Shown: positions 1 to 5,593, numbered from the stretch's first letter. The stretch: 5,593 nucleotides of DNA from Verrucomicrobiota bacterium (GCA_003218615.1 QHOD01000142.1:1-5593); one strand, 5' to 3'. Notes: generated by a model not told the origin, from the sequence alone. Numbers and translations are program-made.

Positions 1-26
1 CAGATTTTGATTTGCACTCGATTCAT
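1..26 (-). CDS. trpF: Phosphoribosylanthranilate isomerase TrpF, 5' end only (partial, cut by left edge)
   Basis: An ATG at 26-24 lies 2 bases after the trpC stop codon and opens a frame reading M-N-R-V-Q-I-K-I followed by TG, the first two bases of a ninth codon compatible with Cys. TrpF proteins characteristically begin with a short beta strand ending in K-[IV]-C-G, where the Cys is the catalytic general base of the isomerase, so the visible residues fit the start of TrpF very well. TrpF converts N-(5-phosphoribosyl)anthranilate to CdRP, the substrate of the TrpC encoded just upstream. An AGGA about 10 bases before the ATG (around 36-40) could act as a weak ribosome binding site. Only eight full codons are visible, so the call rests on this N-terminal motif plus the operon position; trpB or another gene is possible but its start would not look like this. 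Confidence 0.72.
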
Positions 27-28
27 CT

Positions 29-865
29 TCACGACGTCCTATGAGACACAATCTGCCGCTCGCCAGCGCCAGCTATCAGATCGCGAAGAGCGGTCTCTGG
101 ATTTTTTGCGCGCATCAATTGTTCCCCAATCAAAAAGCCTCGAAATCCCAGAGCATAAAGACGACGCAATTGAGCTGGATCCCGCAGTCCGCTCTCGCTA
201 ATCATCACGCTATCTTGCGGAGCTTCTGCGATCAGCCGTTCGCTTGTGCTGAGTGAAACCTCAAACGTCTGGAGATCGCGATTGTTCACGCCGATGATCT
301 TCGCACCCGTGTTCAGCGCGCGACGCAATTCATCCGACGTATGCACTTCAATCAGTGCGTCGAGTCCGAGCTCATCTTCAGCCACTTTGCGCAGTTCGCC
401 TAACGAGGCGTCGTCCAGCGCCGCCACAATGAGCAGTATTGCGTCGGCGCCTGCGGTAACCGCTTCGTATATTTGAATCTCATCGATAATGAAATCTTTG
501 CGCAAAACCGGCAGGTGCGTGCTGGAGCGGACTGCGCTGAGATCATTCATCGAGCCGCCAAAATGTTCTTCATCGGTTAGGACGGAAACTGCGCAAGCGC
601 CGCCTCGTTCGTAAAGACGGGCCGCATCGGCCGGCGAAAGATCGCTTTGAATCATGCCAACCGATGGCGACGCACGTTTGAATTCGGCGATGATTTTCAA
701 CGCTGACGACGGTGCGTTAAGGGTTTGATGTAGACGGTGCGTAACAGCATTTTTTCGAATCTCGAGTGCGCGCCTGTGAAGCGTCTCCACCGAGGAGTTG
801 GCGCGAAGTCTCCGCACAACCTGGCGTTTTCGGGCCACGATTTCAGAGAGAAAATTTCTGCTCAT
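29..865 (-). CDS. trpC: Indole-3-glycerol phosphate synthase TrpC
   Basis: A cytoplasmic (beta/alpha)8-barrel enzyme that decarboxylates and cyclises CdRP to indole-3-glycerol phosphate, the fourth step from chorismate to tryptophan. With the ATG at 865 the product is 278 residues, close to the usual 250-270 for monofunctional TrpC. The N-terminus (FLSEIVARKRQ, 5-15) is the typical opening helix. Catalytic and phosphate-binding motifs are complete: IAEFKRASPS at 59-68 (Glu61, Lys63), LRKDFI at 121-126 (Lys123), LIEVH at 171-175 (Glu173), VNNRDL at 193-198 (Asn194) and SESG at 223-226 (Glu224, Ser225), with spacing like that of the well-studied archaeal enzyme. An in-frame ATG at 916 would add 17 residues lying inside trpD; I prefer 865 because it gives an ATGA overlap with the trpD stop and matches the family N-terminus. 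It is not fused to TrpF, which follows separately. No intact ribosome binding site is seen, suggesting coupling to trpD translation. Confidence 0.96.
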   Translation of the reverse strand: MSRNFLSEIVARKRQVVRRLRANSSVETLHRRALEIRKNAVTHRLHQTLNAPSSALKIIAEFKRASPSVGMIQSDLSPADAARLYERGGACAVSVLTDEEHFGGSMNDLSAVRSSTHLPVLRKDFIIDEIQIYEAVTAGADAILLIVAALDDASLGELRKVAEDELGLDALIEVHTSDELRRALNTGAKIIGVNNRDLQTFEVSLSTSERLIAEAPQDSVMISESGLRDPAQLRRLYALGFRGFLIGEQLMRAKNPETALRDLIAGAGERQIVSHRTS

Positions 866-1917
866 TGTTTGCGATTTGTCTCTCGAATCAGAACATCCAG
901 CTTTGATGCCGCGCATCCGTTGTCGATGCTTTCGCGCGCCATTACCGCTGCTTGACGAAGGTCCTGCGAAAACCCTGACAGGAAGAGCGCAGCCGCGGCA
1001 TTTATGATCACGAGATCGCGTGCAACGGAGAGATGTCCGTTTCTATCACCGTGAAGAATCGCGCGGATCAGCTGTGCATTCTCGAGCGGTCCGCCGCCGC
1101 GAAGTCCATCGATGGATCGGCGTTCTAACCCGAAATCTTCTGGCGCAACTGTGAATGTTTCCACGTTAGGCATGTCATGGGAGCTGGCGGAACAGGTCGC
1201 GACGAAAGTGTCGCCCGTCAGAGTTATTTCATCGAGGCCGTCGGCGCCGTGCACTACCCACGCTTTGTTCGCACCGAGAAGAGCGAACGCCGATGCGACG
1301 CGATCGAGCAGGGAACGATGCCAAACTCCCAAAATCTGAAACGGAGCGCGTGCGGGATTCGTTAACGGACCAAGCAGGTTAAATGTGGTGTGCACGCCAA
1401 GTTCACGCCGCACTTGCGCGACGCGAGCCGTTGCGCCGTGAAAGAGTGGCGCAAACATAAAACAGATTCCATTCTCGTTGAGACATCGCTCCACGGTTGC
1501 GGTTGAAGCAGCCGTATTCACACCGAGCGCCTCGAGCACATCGGCGCTGCCGGAATGCGATGTCGCAGCACGCGAGCCATGCTTCGCGACGGGTAATCCG
1601 GCGCCGGCAATGACGAATGCTGTCGCCGTCGAGACGTTGAAAGTTTTCGCTGCGCTCGACCCGGTTCCGGCGGTGTCGATGAAACGGTCATGCCGCGAGC
1701 GCAGCTGAACCGCGCGCTCTCGCATCGCTTCGGCCATGCCGGCAAGCTCGTCCACGGTTTCCCCTTTAACGGTCAGCGCGGCGAGTGCGGCTGCGATCTG
1801 CGCGTCAGTAACATCGGAATTAATCAGCGCGCTGAGAAAAAGCCCGGCTTCAACCCGGCTCAGGTTCTCGCCGCGCATCAGGCGCAACGTGATTTTCTGA
1901 AGGTCGTTTACTTGCAT
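862..1917 (-). CDS. trpD: Anthranilate phosphoribosyltransferase TrpD
   Basis: Transfers phosphoribose from PRPP to anthranilate, the second step of the tryptophan branch; usually a Mg-dependent homodimer. The product is 351 residues from the ATG at 1917, normal for a free-standing TrpD. The N-terminal helical domain (1-75, with LRLMRGENLSRVEA at 11-24) is typical. The PRPP loop reads DTAGTGSSAAKTFN at 81-94, followed by VAKHGSRAATS at 110-120, GSADVLEALGV at 123-133, NLLGPLTNPA at 180-189 and the acidic DGLDEITLTG motif at 226-235, which ligates Mg. Several usually invariant positions differ: GTGGD is GTGSS, KHGNR is KHGSR, HPAMK is HGATA (160-164) and LGxRT is LGVHT (173-177). The frame is intact, so I read these as a lineage variant rather than decay. 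A TTG at 1929 would overlap the trpE stop as TTGA and add four residues (M-I-P-A); ATG at 1917, eight bases after that stop, is preferred. Neither start has a clear ribosome binding site. Confidence 0.95.
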   Translation of the reverse strand: MQVNDLQKITLRLMRGENLSRVEAGLFLSALINSDVTDAQIAAALAALTVKGETVDELAGMAEAMRERAVQLRSRHDRFIDTAGTGSSAAKTFNVSTATAFVIAGAGLPVAKHGSRAATSHSGSADVLEALGVNTAASTATVERCLNENGICFMFAPLFHGATARVAQVRRELGVHTTFNLLGPLTNPARAPFQILGVWHRSLLDRVASAFALLGANKAWVVHGADGLDEITLTGDTFVATCSASSHDMPNVETFTVAPEDFGLERRSIDGLRGGGPLENAQLIRAILHGDRNGHLSVARDLVIINAAAALFLSGFSQDLRQAAVMARESIDNGCAASKLDVLIRETNRKQ

Positions 1918-1925
1918 GGCTGGAA

Positions 1926-3437
1926 TCAACGGCGCCGAGGAGACGACCGTCCCATTTTCACAGCCATCGCGAGAGCTTTCGACATTGCACGCGCCTTGTT
2001 CACTGTTTCCTCGAATTCCAAGCGCGGCTCGGAGTCAGCGACAATCCCAGCACCGGCTTGAAAGTATGCCTTCCCGTTTTTTAATACGGCGCACCGCAAT
2101 GCGATGCATGAATCGACGTTCCCATCAAATCCGAAATAGCCGATCGCGCCCGCGTAACAGCCACGGCGTGTTTTTTCCAGCTCGCTGATAATTTGCATCG
2201 CCCGAATTTTCGGTGCGCCGGAAACGGTGCCCGCTGGAAACGTCGATTTTACTACATCGAATGCGGTGCAGCCGTTGCGCAAACGGCCAGTGACATTCGA
2301 GACGATGTGCATGACGTGACTGTACCGCTCGATTCCCATCGTTTCAGTCACGCGCACCGAGCCGAAATCGGCGATGCGGCCAACGTCATTGCGCGCAAGA
2401 TCGACAAGCATGATGTGTTCGGCGCGCTCCTTTGGATCGGCGAGGAGTTCGGCGGCATTGTATTCATCCTGTGGAATTGTGGCGCCGCGCGGACGGGTTC
2501 CTGCGATCGGGCGAATCTCGACGAGATCGCCAACCAGGCGGACGTGCATTTCCGGCGAGCTGCCGACAAGTGCGAAATTATCGGCGAACTTGAGGCAGAA
2601 CATGTACGGCGAAGGATTGATAAAACGCAGACATCGGTAAAAATCGAGCGGGTCCCCATTGAAATCGGATTCGAAACGTTGGGATAGAACGACTTGGAAA
2701 ATATCGCCGGCGCGGATGTATTCTTTCGCCTGCTCAACCGCGCGCTCAAACTCGTCGTGACGGAAGTTGCTGCGGACCGATTGCGTTTCGCACTCTTCAG
2801 ATGAAACGAGTGGAAGCTCGGCGGGCTGGGCGAGCCGATGCATGATCGCGTCAGCTGATTCAGCAGCTCGCGCATAGACCGCTTCCGGCGAATCATCCTC
2901 AAGAAATGCATTCACGACGATTTTCAAACTTCGCAGCCGATGATCGAAAATGAGGAGGCTGGTTGGGATCATGAAGAGCATCTCGGGCAATTGGAGATCG
3001 TCAGCGTGCGCGACTGGGACTTTCGGTTCGAAAAAATTGATCGCTTCGTAACCGAGAAAACCAACAGCGCCGCCCGCAAAACGCGGCAATTTCGGGTGCG
3101 AGACGAACCGATAAGCCGCCATTAATTTGCGGATCTCGTCGAGCGGATCGGTCGCGGTCTCAAAGGACTGTTCGGTGTCCTGGGCGATTACTTGGATTTT
3201 CCGGCCGTAACTTTGGATAACGAGACGGGGTTCGATTCCGACGAACGAGAATCGTCCCGACACGTCATTTTTCTCAGTCGATTCAAAGAGAAAACTGTAA
3301 CCGCCGTTATCGAGTTTCCTGAACGCCGATACCGGCGTTTCGCGGTCGGCGATGAATTCTGCGAAGAGCGGAATGACGTTACCGCGCTCCGCGAGCTGAG
3401 AGAACTCATCCAGAGTCGGAGTGAGCTGCGCTTTCAT
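1926..3437 (-). CDS. trpE: Anthranilate synthase component I TrpE
   Basis: The chorismate-binding subunit of anthranilate synthase; with ammonia delivered by TrpG it turns chorismate into anthranilate and pyruvate. Length 503 residues, normal for a free-standing TrpE. The N-terminal regulatory domain carries SFLFESTE at 48-55, the counterpart of the LLES feedback-site motif, followed by GRFSFVG at 61-67. The C-terminal chorismate-binding domain (about 225-490) shows AGDIFQVVLSQRF at 243-255, NPSPYMF at 274-280 (the second half of the tryptophan pocket), PIAGTRPRG at 310-318, DPKERAEHIMLVDLARND at 334-351, FPAGTVSGAPK at 400-410, CYAGAIGYFG at 427-436 and AGAGIVADS at 461-469, with Glu475-Glu477 of the metal-binding region. 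The tryptophan-site motifs together with a trpG partner favour TrpE over PabB. The start at 3437 overlaps the trpG stop as ATGA, with no separate ribosome binding site, so the two subunits are probably translated in a coupled way. The gene order trpG before trpE is less common than trpE-trpG. Confidence 0.97.
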   Translation of the reverse strand: MKAQLTPTLDEFSQLAERGNVIPLFAEFIADRETPVSAFRKLDNGGYSFLFESTEKNDVSGRFSFVGIEPRLVIQSYGRKIQVIAQDTEQSFETATDPLDEIRKLMAAYRFVSHPKLPRFAGGAVGFLGYEAINFFEPKVPVAHADDLQLPEMLFMIPTSLLIFDHRLRSLKIVVNAFLEDDSPEAVYARAAESADAIMHRLAQPAELPLVSSEECETQSVRSNFRHDEFERAVEQAKEYIRAGDIFQVVLSQRFESDFNGDPLDFYRCLRFINPSPYMFCLKFADNFALVGSSPEMHVRLVGDLVEIRPIAGTRPRGATIPQDEYNAAELLADPKERAEHIMLVDLARNDVGRIADFGSVRVTETMGIERYSHVMHIVSNVTGRLRNGCTAFDVVKSTFPAGTVSGAPKIRAMQIISELEKTRRGCYAGAIGYFGFDGNVDSCIALRCAVLKNGKAYFQAGAGIVADSEPRLEFEETVNKARAMSKALAMAVKMGRSSPRRR

Positions 3438-4009
3438 CGGTGTGTGGAACAGGAAAGAAAACTCTCAAGAATTTTTTGGCCGTCCCGGGTGAGAACTGAC
3501 TCGGGATGAAATTGCACGCCTTGGACTGGAAATTCTCGATGGCGCAACGCCATGATTTCGCCGTCATCGCTATCGGCGGTGATCTCGAGACACCCGGGAA
3601 ATGAGCTTCGCTCGACAACGAGTGAATGGTATCGCCCCGCTTCAAACGGGTTCGGCAGATTCGAAAAAAGCGCGCTCCCGTTATGCCTGATTATGGATGA
3701 TTTTCCATGCATCAGGCGGGAAGCACGGACCACCTTTCCGCCGTATGCTTCCGCGATGCATTGATGACCGAGACAGACGCCCAGAATCGGAATCTGACGG
3801 CCGAAGCGCTGGATGACTTCCTTGCTAATGCCTGCTTCCCGCGGCGTGCACGGGCCGGGCGAAATGCAGATATGCTGTGGCGCTAACGTTGCGATTTCAT
3901 TAACTGAGATCTCATCATTTCGTTTAACGAGAAGCTCGCATCCCAGTTCGCCGAAACACTGCGCGAGGTTGTAAGTGAAGGAGTCGTAGTTGTCGATAAT
4001 CAGGACCAT
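3434..4009 (-). CDS. trpG: Anthranilate synthase component II TrpG (glutamine amidotransferase)
   Basis: A class I (triad) glutamine amidotransferase that hydrolyses glutamine and passes ammonia to TrpE. Length 191 residues, typical for a stand-alone TrpG/PabA. The start IIDNYDSFTYNL (4-15) is the family signature. The oxyanion region SPGPCTP is at 50-56, the nucleophile elbow GVCLGHQ at 77-83 with Cys79, the MHGK segment at 100-103, RYHSL at 126-130, and the HPES box at 168-171 with His168 and Glu170 completing the catalytic triad. It begins 21 bases after the aroF stop and ends with its TGA inside the trpE start (ATGA), which ties it to TrpE. In many bacteria a single such subunit also serves PabB for folate synthesis; whether this one does cannot be told from the window. 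Only a weak GGA lies about five bases before the ATG. No odd features in the frame. Confidence 0.96.
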   Translation of the reverse strand: MVLIIDNYDSFTYNLAQCFGELGCELLVKRNDEISVNEIATLAPQHICISPGPCTPREAGISKEVIQRFGRQIPILGVCLGHQCIAEAYGGKVVRASRLMHGKSSIIRHNGSALFSNLPNPFEAGRYHSLVVERSSFPGCLEITADSDDGEIMALRHREFPVQGVQFHPESVLTRDGQKILESFLSCSTHR

Positions 4010-4030
4010 CGATTCCGATTTCTTAGGTGA

Positions 4031-5065
4031 TCAGTTTGTGCTCACGACCTGTTTTTGCATCGGCGCCATGGTGCTGCGAATGGCGTGAACTTCCTCGATA
4101 AGCTGCGCATACTCCGCGGGAGTCAGCGCTTGGGCGCTGTCGGAAAGAGCGAGCTCGGGGCGATTGTGGACTTCGATCATAAGGCCGTCTGCTCCAACTG
4201 CTATCCCGGCACGCGCAAGCGGCGTGACCATATACGCGGTGCCAGTGCCGTGGGAGGGATCCACGATTACCGGCAAATGTGAAATCCGGCGGATCGCCGG
4301 CACTGCCGCGAGGTCGAGCGTGTTGCGTGTGTGTTGCGCAAACGTGCGAACGCCTCGCTCGCAAAGGATGACGTTATAATTGCCTTCAGCCATGATGTAT
4401 TCGGCTGCGAGTAACCACTCCTCGAGCGTTGCGGCCATCCCGCGCTTCAGCAGCACAGGCAGCTTTGACCGGCCAGCCCGCTTGAGAAGCGAGAAATTCT
4501 GCATGTTGCGCGCGCCAATTTGAATTACGTCGCCATGCTTTTCGATAAGATCGACGTGAGACTCATCGACGGCTTCGGTGACGATCTTTAATCCGAACGC
4601 GTCACGGATTTCCCTCATAATTTCCCACGCCTTATCGCCCAATCCTTGAAACGTGTAAGGGGAAGTACGGGGTTTCCACACGCCGCCGCGGAAAAAACGC
4701 GCACCGCTCCGCTGCACCGCTTCCGCCACCGCGAAGGCCTGCACCCGGCTTTCGATTGCACACGGCCCGGCGATGATCGCCAGCTCGCTGCCACCGATCG
4801 TGGCATCGCCGACGCGCACGATCGTTTTGTCAGGGCGCAAATCGAGCGTGATCAACTTGTACGGCTTGGTGACGCGGATGACTTCCGCGACGCCCGGCAG
4901 ATTCTCGAAACGCTGGCCATCGACGGGACCTTCGTTGCCTGTGATGCCGATGGCGGTGCGCGTCGCTCCGGGCATCGGATGCGGGCGCAGACCGATCGTC
5001 TCGATGATGTCAACCACCGCATCGGTCTCGTGCGCCGTGGCGCTCGATTTCATTACAATCAGCAT
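4031..5065 (-). CDS. aroF: 3-deoxy-7-phosphoheptulonate (DAHP) synthase, type I-beta with N-terminal regulatory domain
   Basis: Condenses phosphoenolpyruvate and erythrose 4-phosphate to DAHP, the entry step of the shikimate pathway. The 344-residue product resembles the Thermotoga maritima enzyme almost end to end. Residues 1-70 form the ferredoxin-like, ACT-related regulatory domain (MLIVMKSSAT at 1-10, ATRTAIGITG at 34-43), known in that family to bind aromatic amino acids for feedback control. The TIM-barrel catalytic part has IAGPCAIES at 98-106, KPRTSPYTFQGLG at 131-143, IQIGARNMQNF at 181-191, PVLLKRG at 203-209, ILCERGVRTF at 233-242, VDPSHGTG at 268-275 and GADGLMIEVH at 291-300. The expected metal ligands Cys102, His272, Glu298 and Asp309 are all present. 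A TTG at 5152 would add 29 non-conserved residues and is rejected in favour of ATG 5065, which fits the family N-terminus. No Shine-Dalgarno is visible. It heads the trp gene cluster and sits 21 bases before trpG, implying co-transcription. Confidence 0.96.
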   Translation of the reverse strand: MLIVMKSSATAHETDAVVDIIETIGLRPHPMPGATRTAIGITGNEGPVDGQRFENLPGVAEVIRVTKPYKLITLDLRPDKTIVRVGDATIGGSELAIIAGPCAIESRVQAFAVAEAVQRSGARFFRGGVWKPRTSPYTFQGLGDKAWEIMREIRDAFGLKIVTEAVDESHVDLIEKHGDVIQIGARNMQNFSLLKRAGRSKLPVLLKRGMAATLEEWLLAAEYIMAEGNYNVILCERGVRTFAQHTRNTLDLAAVPAIRRISHLPVIVDPSHGTGTAYMVTPLARAGIAVGADGLMIEVHNRPELALSDSAQALTPAEYAQLIEEVHAIRSTMAPMQKQVVSTN

Positions 5066-5126
5066 ATAAGTTAGAAGCGTTTGGTTATTTGCATGGACGC
5101 GACGACGAGATCTCTCCGTTGAGAGA
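5066..5126 (-). promoter_or_regulatory. Putative leader of the aroF-trp transcript with small inverted repeat and mini-ORF
   Basis: Seen directly: TCTCTC and GAGAGA arms at 5111-5116 and 5121-5126 form a perfect 6-bp inverted repeat with a 4-base loop, 46 bases upstream of the aroF start. Between it and aroF a 7-codon frame (M-Q-I-T-K-R-F, stop at 5073-5071) ends five bases before the aroF ATG. There are no tandem Trp, Phe or Tyr codons, no run of T after the stem, and no multiple GAG/TAG array of TRAP type. The hairpin is short and AT/GC mixed, so its stability in RNA is modest. Regulatory function is inference from position only; no confident -35/-10 pair was found. Confidence 0.2.
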
Positions 5127-5215
5127 AAGACAATCAGCGTCCCGTCGAGCAACGGTCGCTTTTTATCGCCAGACTACGAGCGCCGACGTGGAGGCAAGCT
5201 GCCTTCCATTCGTCA

Positions 5216-5282
5216 CATCTGTCGAATAGACGATCTCAACGCTCATTGCTAAACAGACTAATGCCGACCTTGCATCTGTCGA
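5216..5282. repeat. 10-base direct repeat flanking part of the CDGSH-aroF gap
   Basis: CATCTGTCGA occurs at 5216-5225 and again at 5273-5282 (TCGACAGATG when read on the gene strand), 57 bases apart start to start. A perfect 10-base repeat is not expected often in a 220-base stretch. The position ahead of aroF-trp would suit a regulator operator, but each copy is not itself a palindrome and no known operator consensus was recognised. The distal copy starts just after the CDGSH stop codon. Another small inverted repeat, AGGCA-AGC-TGCCT at 5192-5204, lies in the same gap without a following T run. Confidence 0.3.
5253..5279 (-). terminator. Weak candidate terminator hairpin after the CDGSH gene
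   Basis: On the gene strand, ACAG-ATGC pairs with GCAT...CTGT (arms 5279-5272 and 5264-5261 plus 5256-5253), with a 7-base loop and a 4-base bulge, starting about six bases after the CDGSH stop. It is followed by only three T residues. It could slow or end transcription from the CDGSH gene, but the bulge and short T run make it a poor intrinsic terminator, and it overlaps one copy of the 10-base direct repeat. Confidence 0.15.
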
Positions 5283-5285
5283 GCT

Positions 5286-5474
5286 TTAAATTTCGTGTCG
5301 ATGTCCTTCCGCGTCGTACTCATACGTTTTGCCCTCTTCCTCTTCGCGAGTGGTCTTGTGCGAGCCGTCGCAGAACGGCTGGTTCTTGGAAAGACCGCAC
5401 ATGCAAATCCAGACCGATTCCTGTTGCGGCTTAATTTCAAAAGGTCGCTTGTCTGATTTCAGTACTTTGCGCAT
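5286..5474 (-). CDS. Small CDGSH iron-sulfur domain protein
   Basis: A 62-residue soluble protein consisting almost only of one CDGSH domain. The cluster motif C-x-C-x2-S-x3-P-x-C-D-G-S-H is complete at 24-39 (CMCGLSKNQPFCDGSH), giving the three-Cys, one-His ligand set Cys24, Cys26, Cys35 and His39 that holds a redox-active [2Fe-2S] cluster in this family. It has no signal peptide or membrane segment, unlike the anchored mitochondrial mitoNEET proteins. The C-terminus (41-62) is charged, with four Glu in a row. The start at 5474 is fixed by an in-frame stop codon a few codons upstream; no ribosome binding site is evident. It lies on the same strand as aroF-trp but 220 bases upstream, so it is probably a separate transcription unit. 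The physiological role of such bacterial single-CDGSH proteins is mostly unknown; redox or Fe-S transfer roles are proposed. Confidence 0.93.
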   Translation of the reverse strand: MRKVLKSDKRPFEIKPQQESVWICMCGLSKNQPFCDGSHKTTREEEEGKTYEYDAEGHRHEI

Positions 5475-5513
5475 GTCACGAAGCTACGCGTCGCCCCGTC
5501 CATGGCAAGGTAG

Positions 5514-5534
5514 GGCGCGACCGTCGGGCGCGCC
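5514..5534. repeat. 21-base GC-rich near-perfect palindrome upstream of the CDGSH gene
   Basis: Centred on T5524, nine of ten base pairs are symmetric (GGCGCG and CGCGCC outer arms at 5514-5519 and 5529-5534, CCG and CGG inner arms, one A/G mismatch). It lies 40 bases before the CDGSH start codon. It could be an operator for the CDGSH gene, or part of a dispersed palindromic intergenic repeat. The surrounding 119 bases (5475-5593) hold no gene I can support; a second small inverted repeat, GATCT-TTTC-AGATC, is at 5576-5589. The symmetry is seen; the function is unknown. Confidence 0.35.
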
Positions 5535-5593
5535 GAAAGCACGTTGCCGGAGTGCGGATTGCGAAAAGAATTGTCGATCTTTTCAGATCATTA

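Noticed and set aside
866..916. Upstream ATG for trpC at 916
   Set aside because: It would add 17 residues inside trpD with no family similarity, while ATG at 865 gives a standard ATGA overlap and the typical TrpC start.
1918..1929. TTG start for trpD at 1929
   Set aside because: Possible, since it forms a TTGA overlap with the trpE stop, but ATG at 1917 is a better start codon and fits the family N-terminus; the difference is only four residues.
2193..2687. 164-codon plus-strand open frame opposite trpE
   Set aside because: It is fully antisense to conserved TrpE coding sequence, with no recognisable domain; it is a shadow of codon usage on the other strand.
4646..5074. 142-codon plus-strand open frame opposite aroF
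   Set aside because: Composition is Arg/Asp/His rich with no family resemblance and it lies opposite conserved AroF sequence.
5066..5152. N-terminal extension of AroF from a TTG at 5152 (29 extra residues)
   Set aside because: The extension is Arg-rich and unlike the family; ATG at 5065 reproduces the usual N-terminus and puts the metal ligands at the expected positions.
5066..5285. Classic trp attenuator, T-box or TRAP site before aroF
   Set aside because: No tandem Trp codons in a leader frame, no T-box core or terminator/antiterminator pair, and no spaced GAG/TAG array were found.
5473..5593. Plus-strand open frame from ATG 5473 to the right edge
   Set aside because: About 40 codons of Arg/Ser/Pro/Ala-rich, low-information sequence spanning the palindrome; no domain or ribosome binding site, so not supported as a gene.
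1..5593. CRISPR arrays, mobile elements, tRNA or rRNA genes
   Set aside because: No regularly spaced repeats, transposase signatures, terminal inverted repeats or RNA gene-like folds were seen; almost all of the window is accounted for by conserved biosynthetic genes.

Overview
The window is a compact, single-strand (minus) chromosomal biosynthetic block. From right to left, in the direction of transcription, it reads: a small CDGSH iron-sulfur protein (5474-5286), a 220-base gap, a DAHP synthase (aroF, 5065-4031), then trpG (4009-3434), trpE (3437-1926), trpD (1917-862), trpC (865-29), and the first codons of what is almost certainly trpF (26-1), which runs off the left edge. No convincing gene was found on the plus strand; the plus-strand open frames lie opposite the minus-strand genes.

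The genes work together as one pathway segment. AroF makes DAHP, the first committed intermediate of the shikimate pathway that leads to chorismate. TrpE with TrpG converts chorismate plus glutamine to anthranilate. TrpD adds the phosphoribosyl group, TrpF isomerises it, and TrpC closes the indole ring to give indole-3-glycerol phosphate. From aroF onwards the genes are packed like one transcript: a 21-base gap aroF/trpG, ATGA-type stop/start overlaps at trpG/trpE and trpD/trpC, an 8-base gap (or a TTGA overlap) at trpE/trpD, and 2 bases at trpC/trpF. Clear Shine-Dalgarno sequences are largely missing, so translational coupling probably matters. trpB and trpA are expected further left but cannot be seen.

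The 220-base gap before aroF is where promoter and leader elements of the operon should lie. It holds a perfect 10-base direct repeat, a perfect 6-bp inverted repeat with a 4-base loop, and a 7-codon open frame just before aroF, but no Trp-rich leader peptide and no T-box or TRAP-like array that I could recognise. Upstream of the CDGSH gene is a nearly perfect 21-base GC-rich palindrome.

Organism: a free-living bacterium of moderate GC. Protein texture (a Thermotoga-type AroF, a TrpD with variant motifs) and weak Shine-Dalgarno usage suggest a soil phylum such as Verrucomicrobiota or Acidobacteriota, but this is a low-confidence impression. Overall this is an ordinary core-metabolism region. 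I do not see an undescribed system; the most interesting points are AroF heading the trp operon, the substitutions in the substrate-binding motifs of TrpD, and the repeats in the leader.
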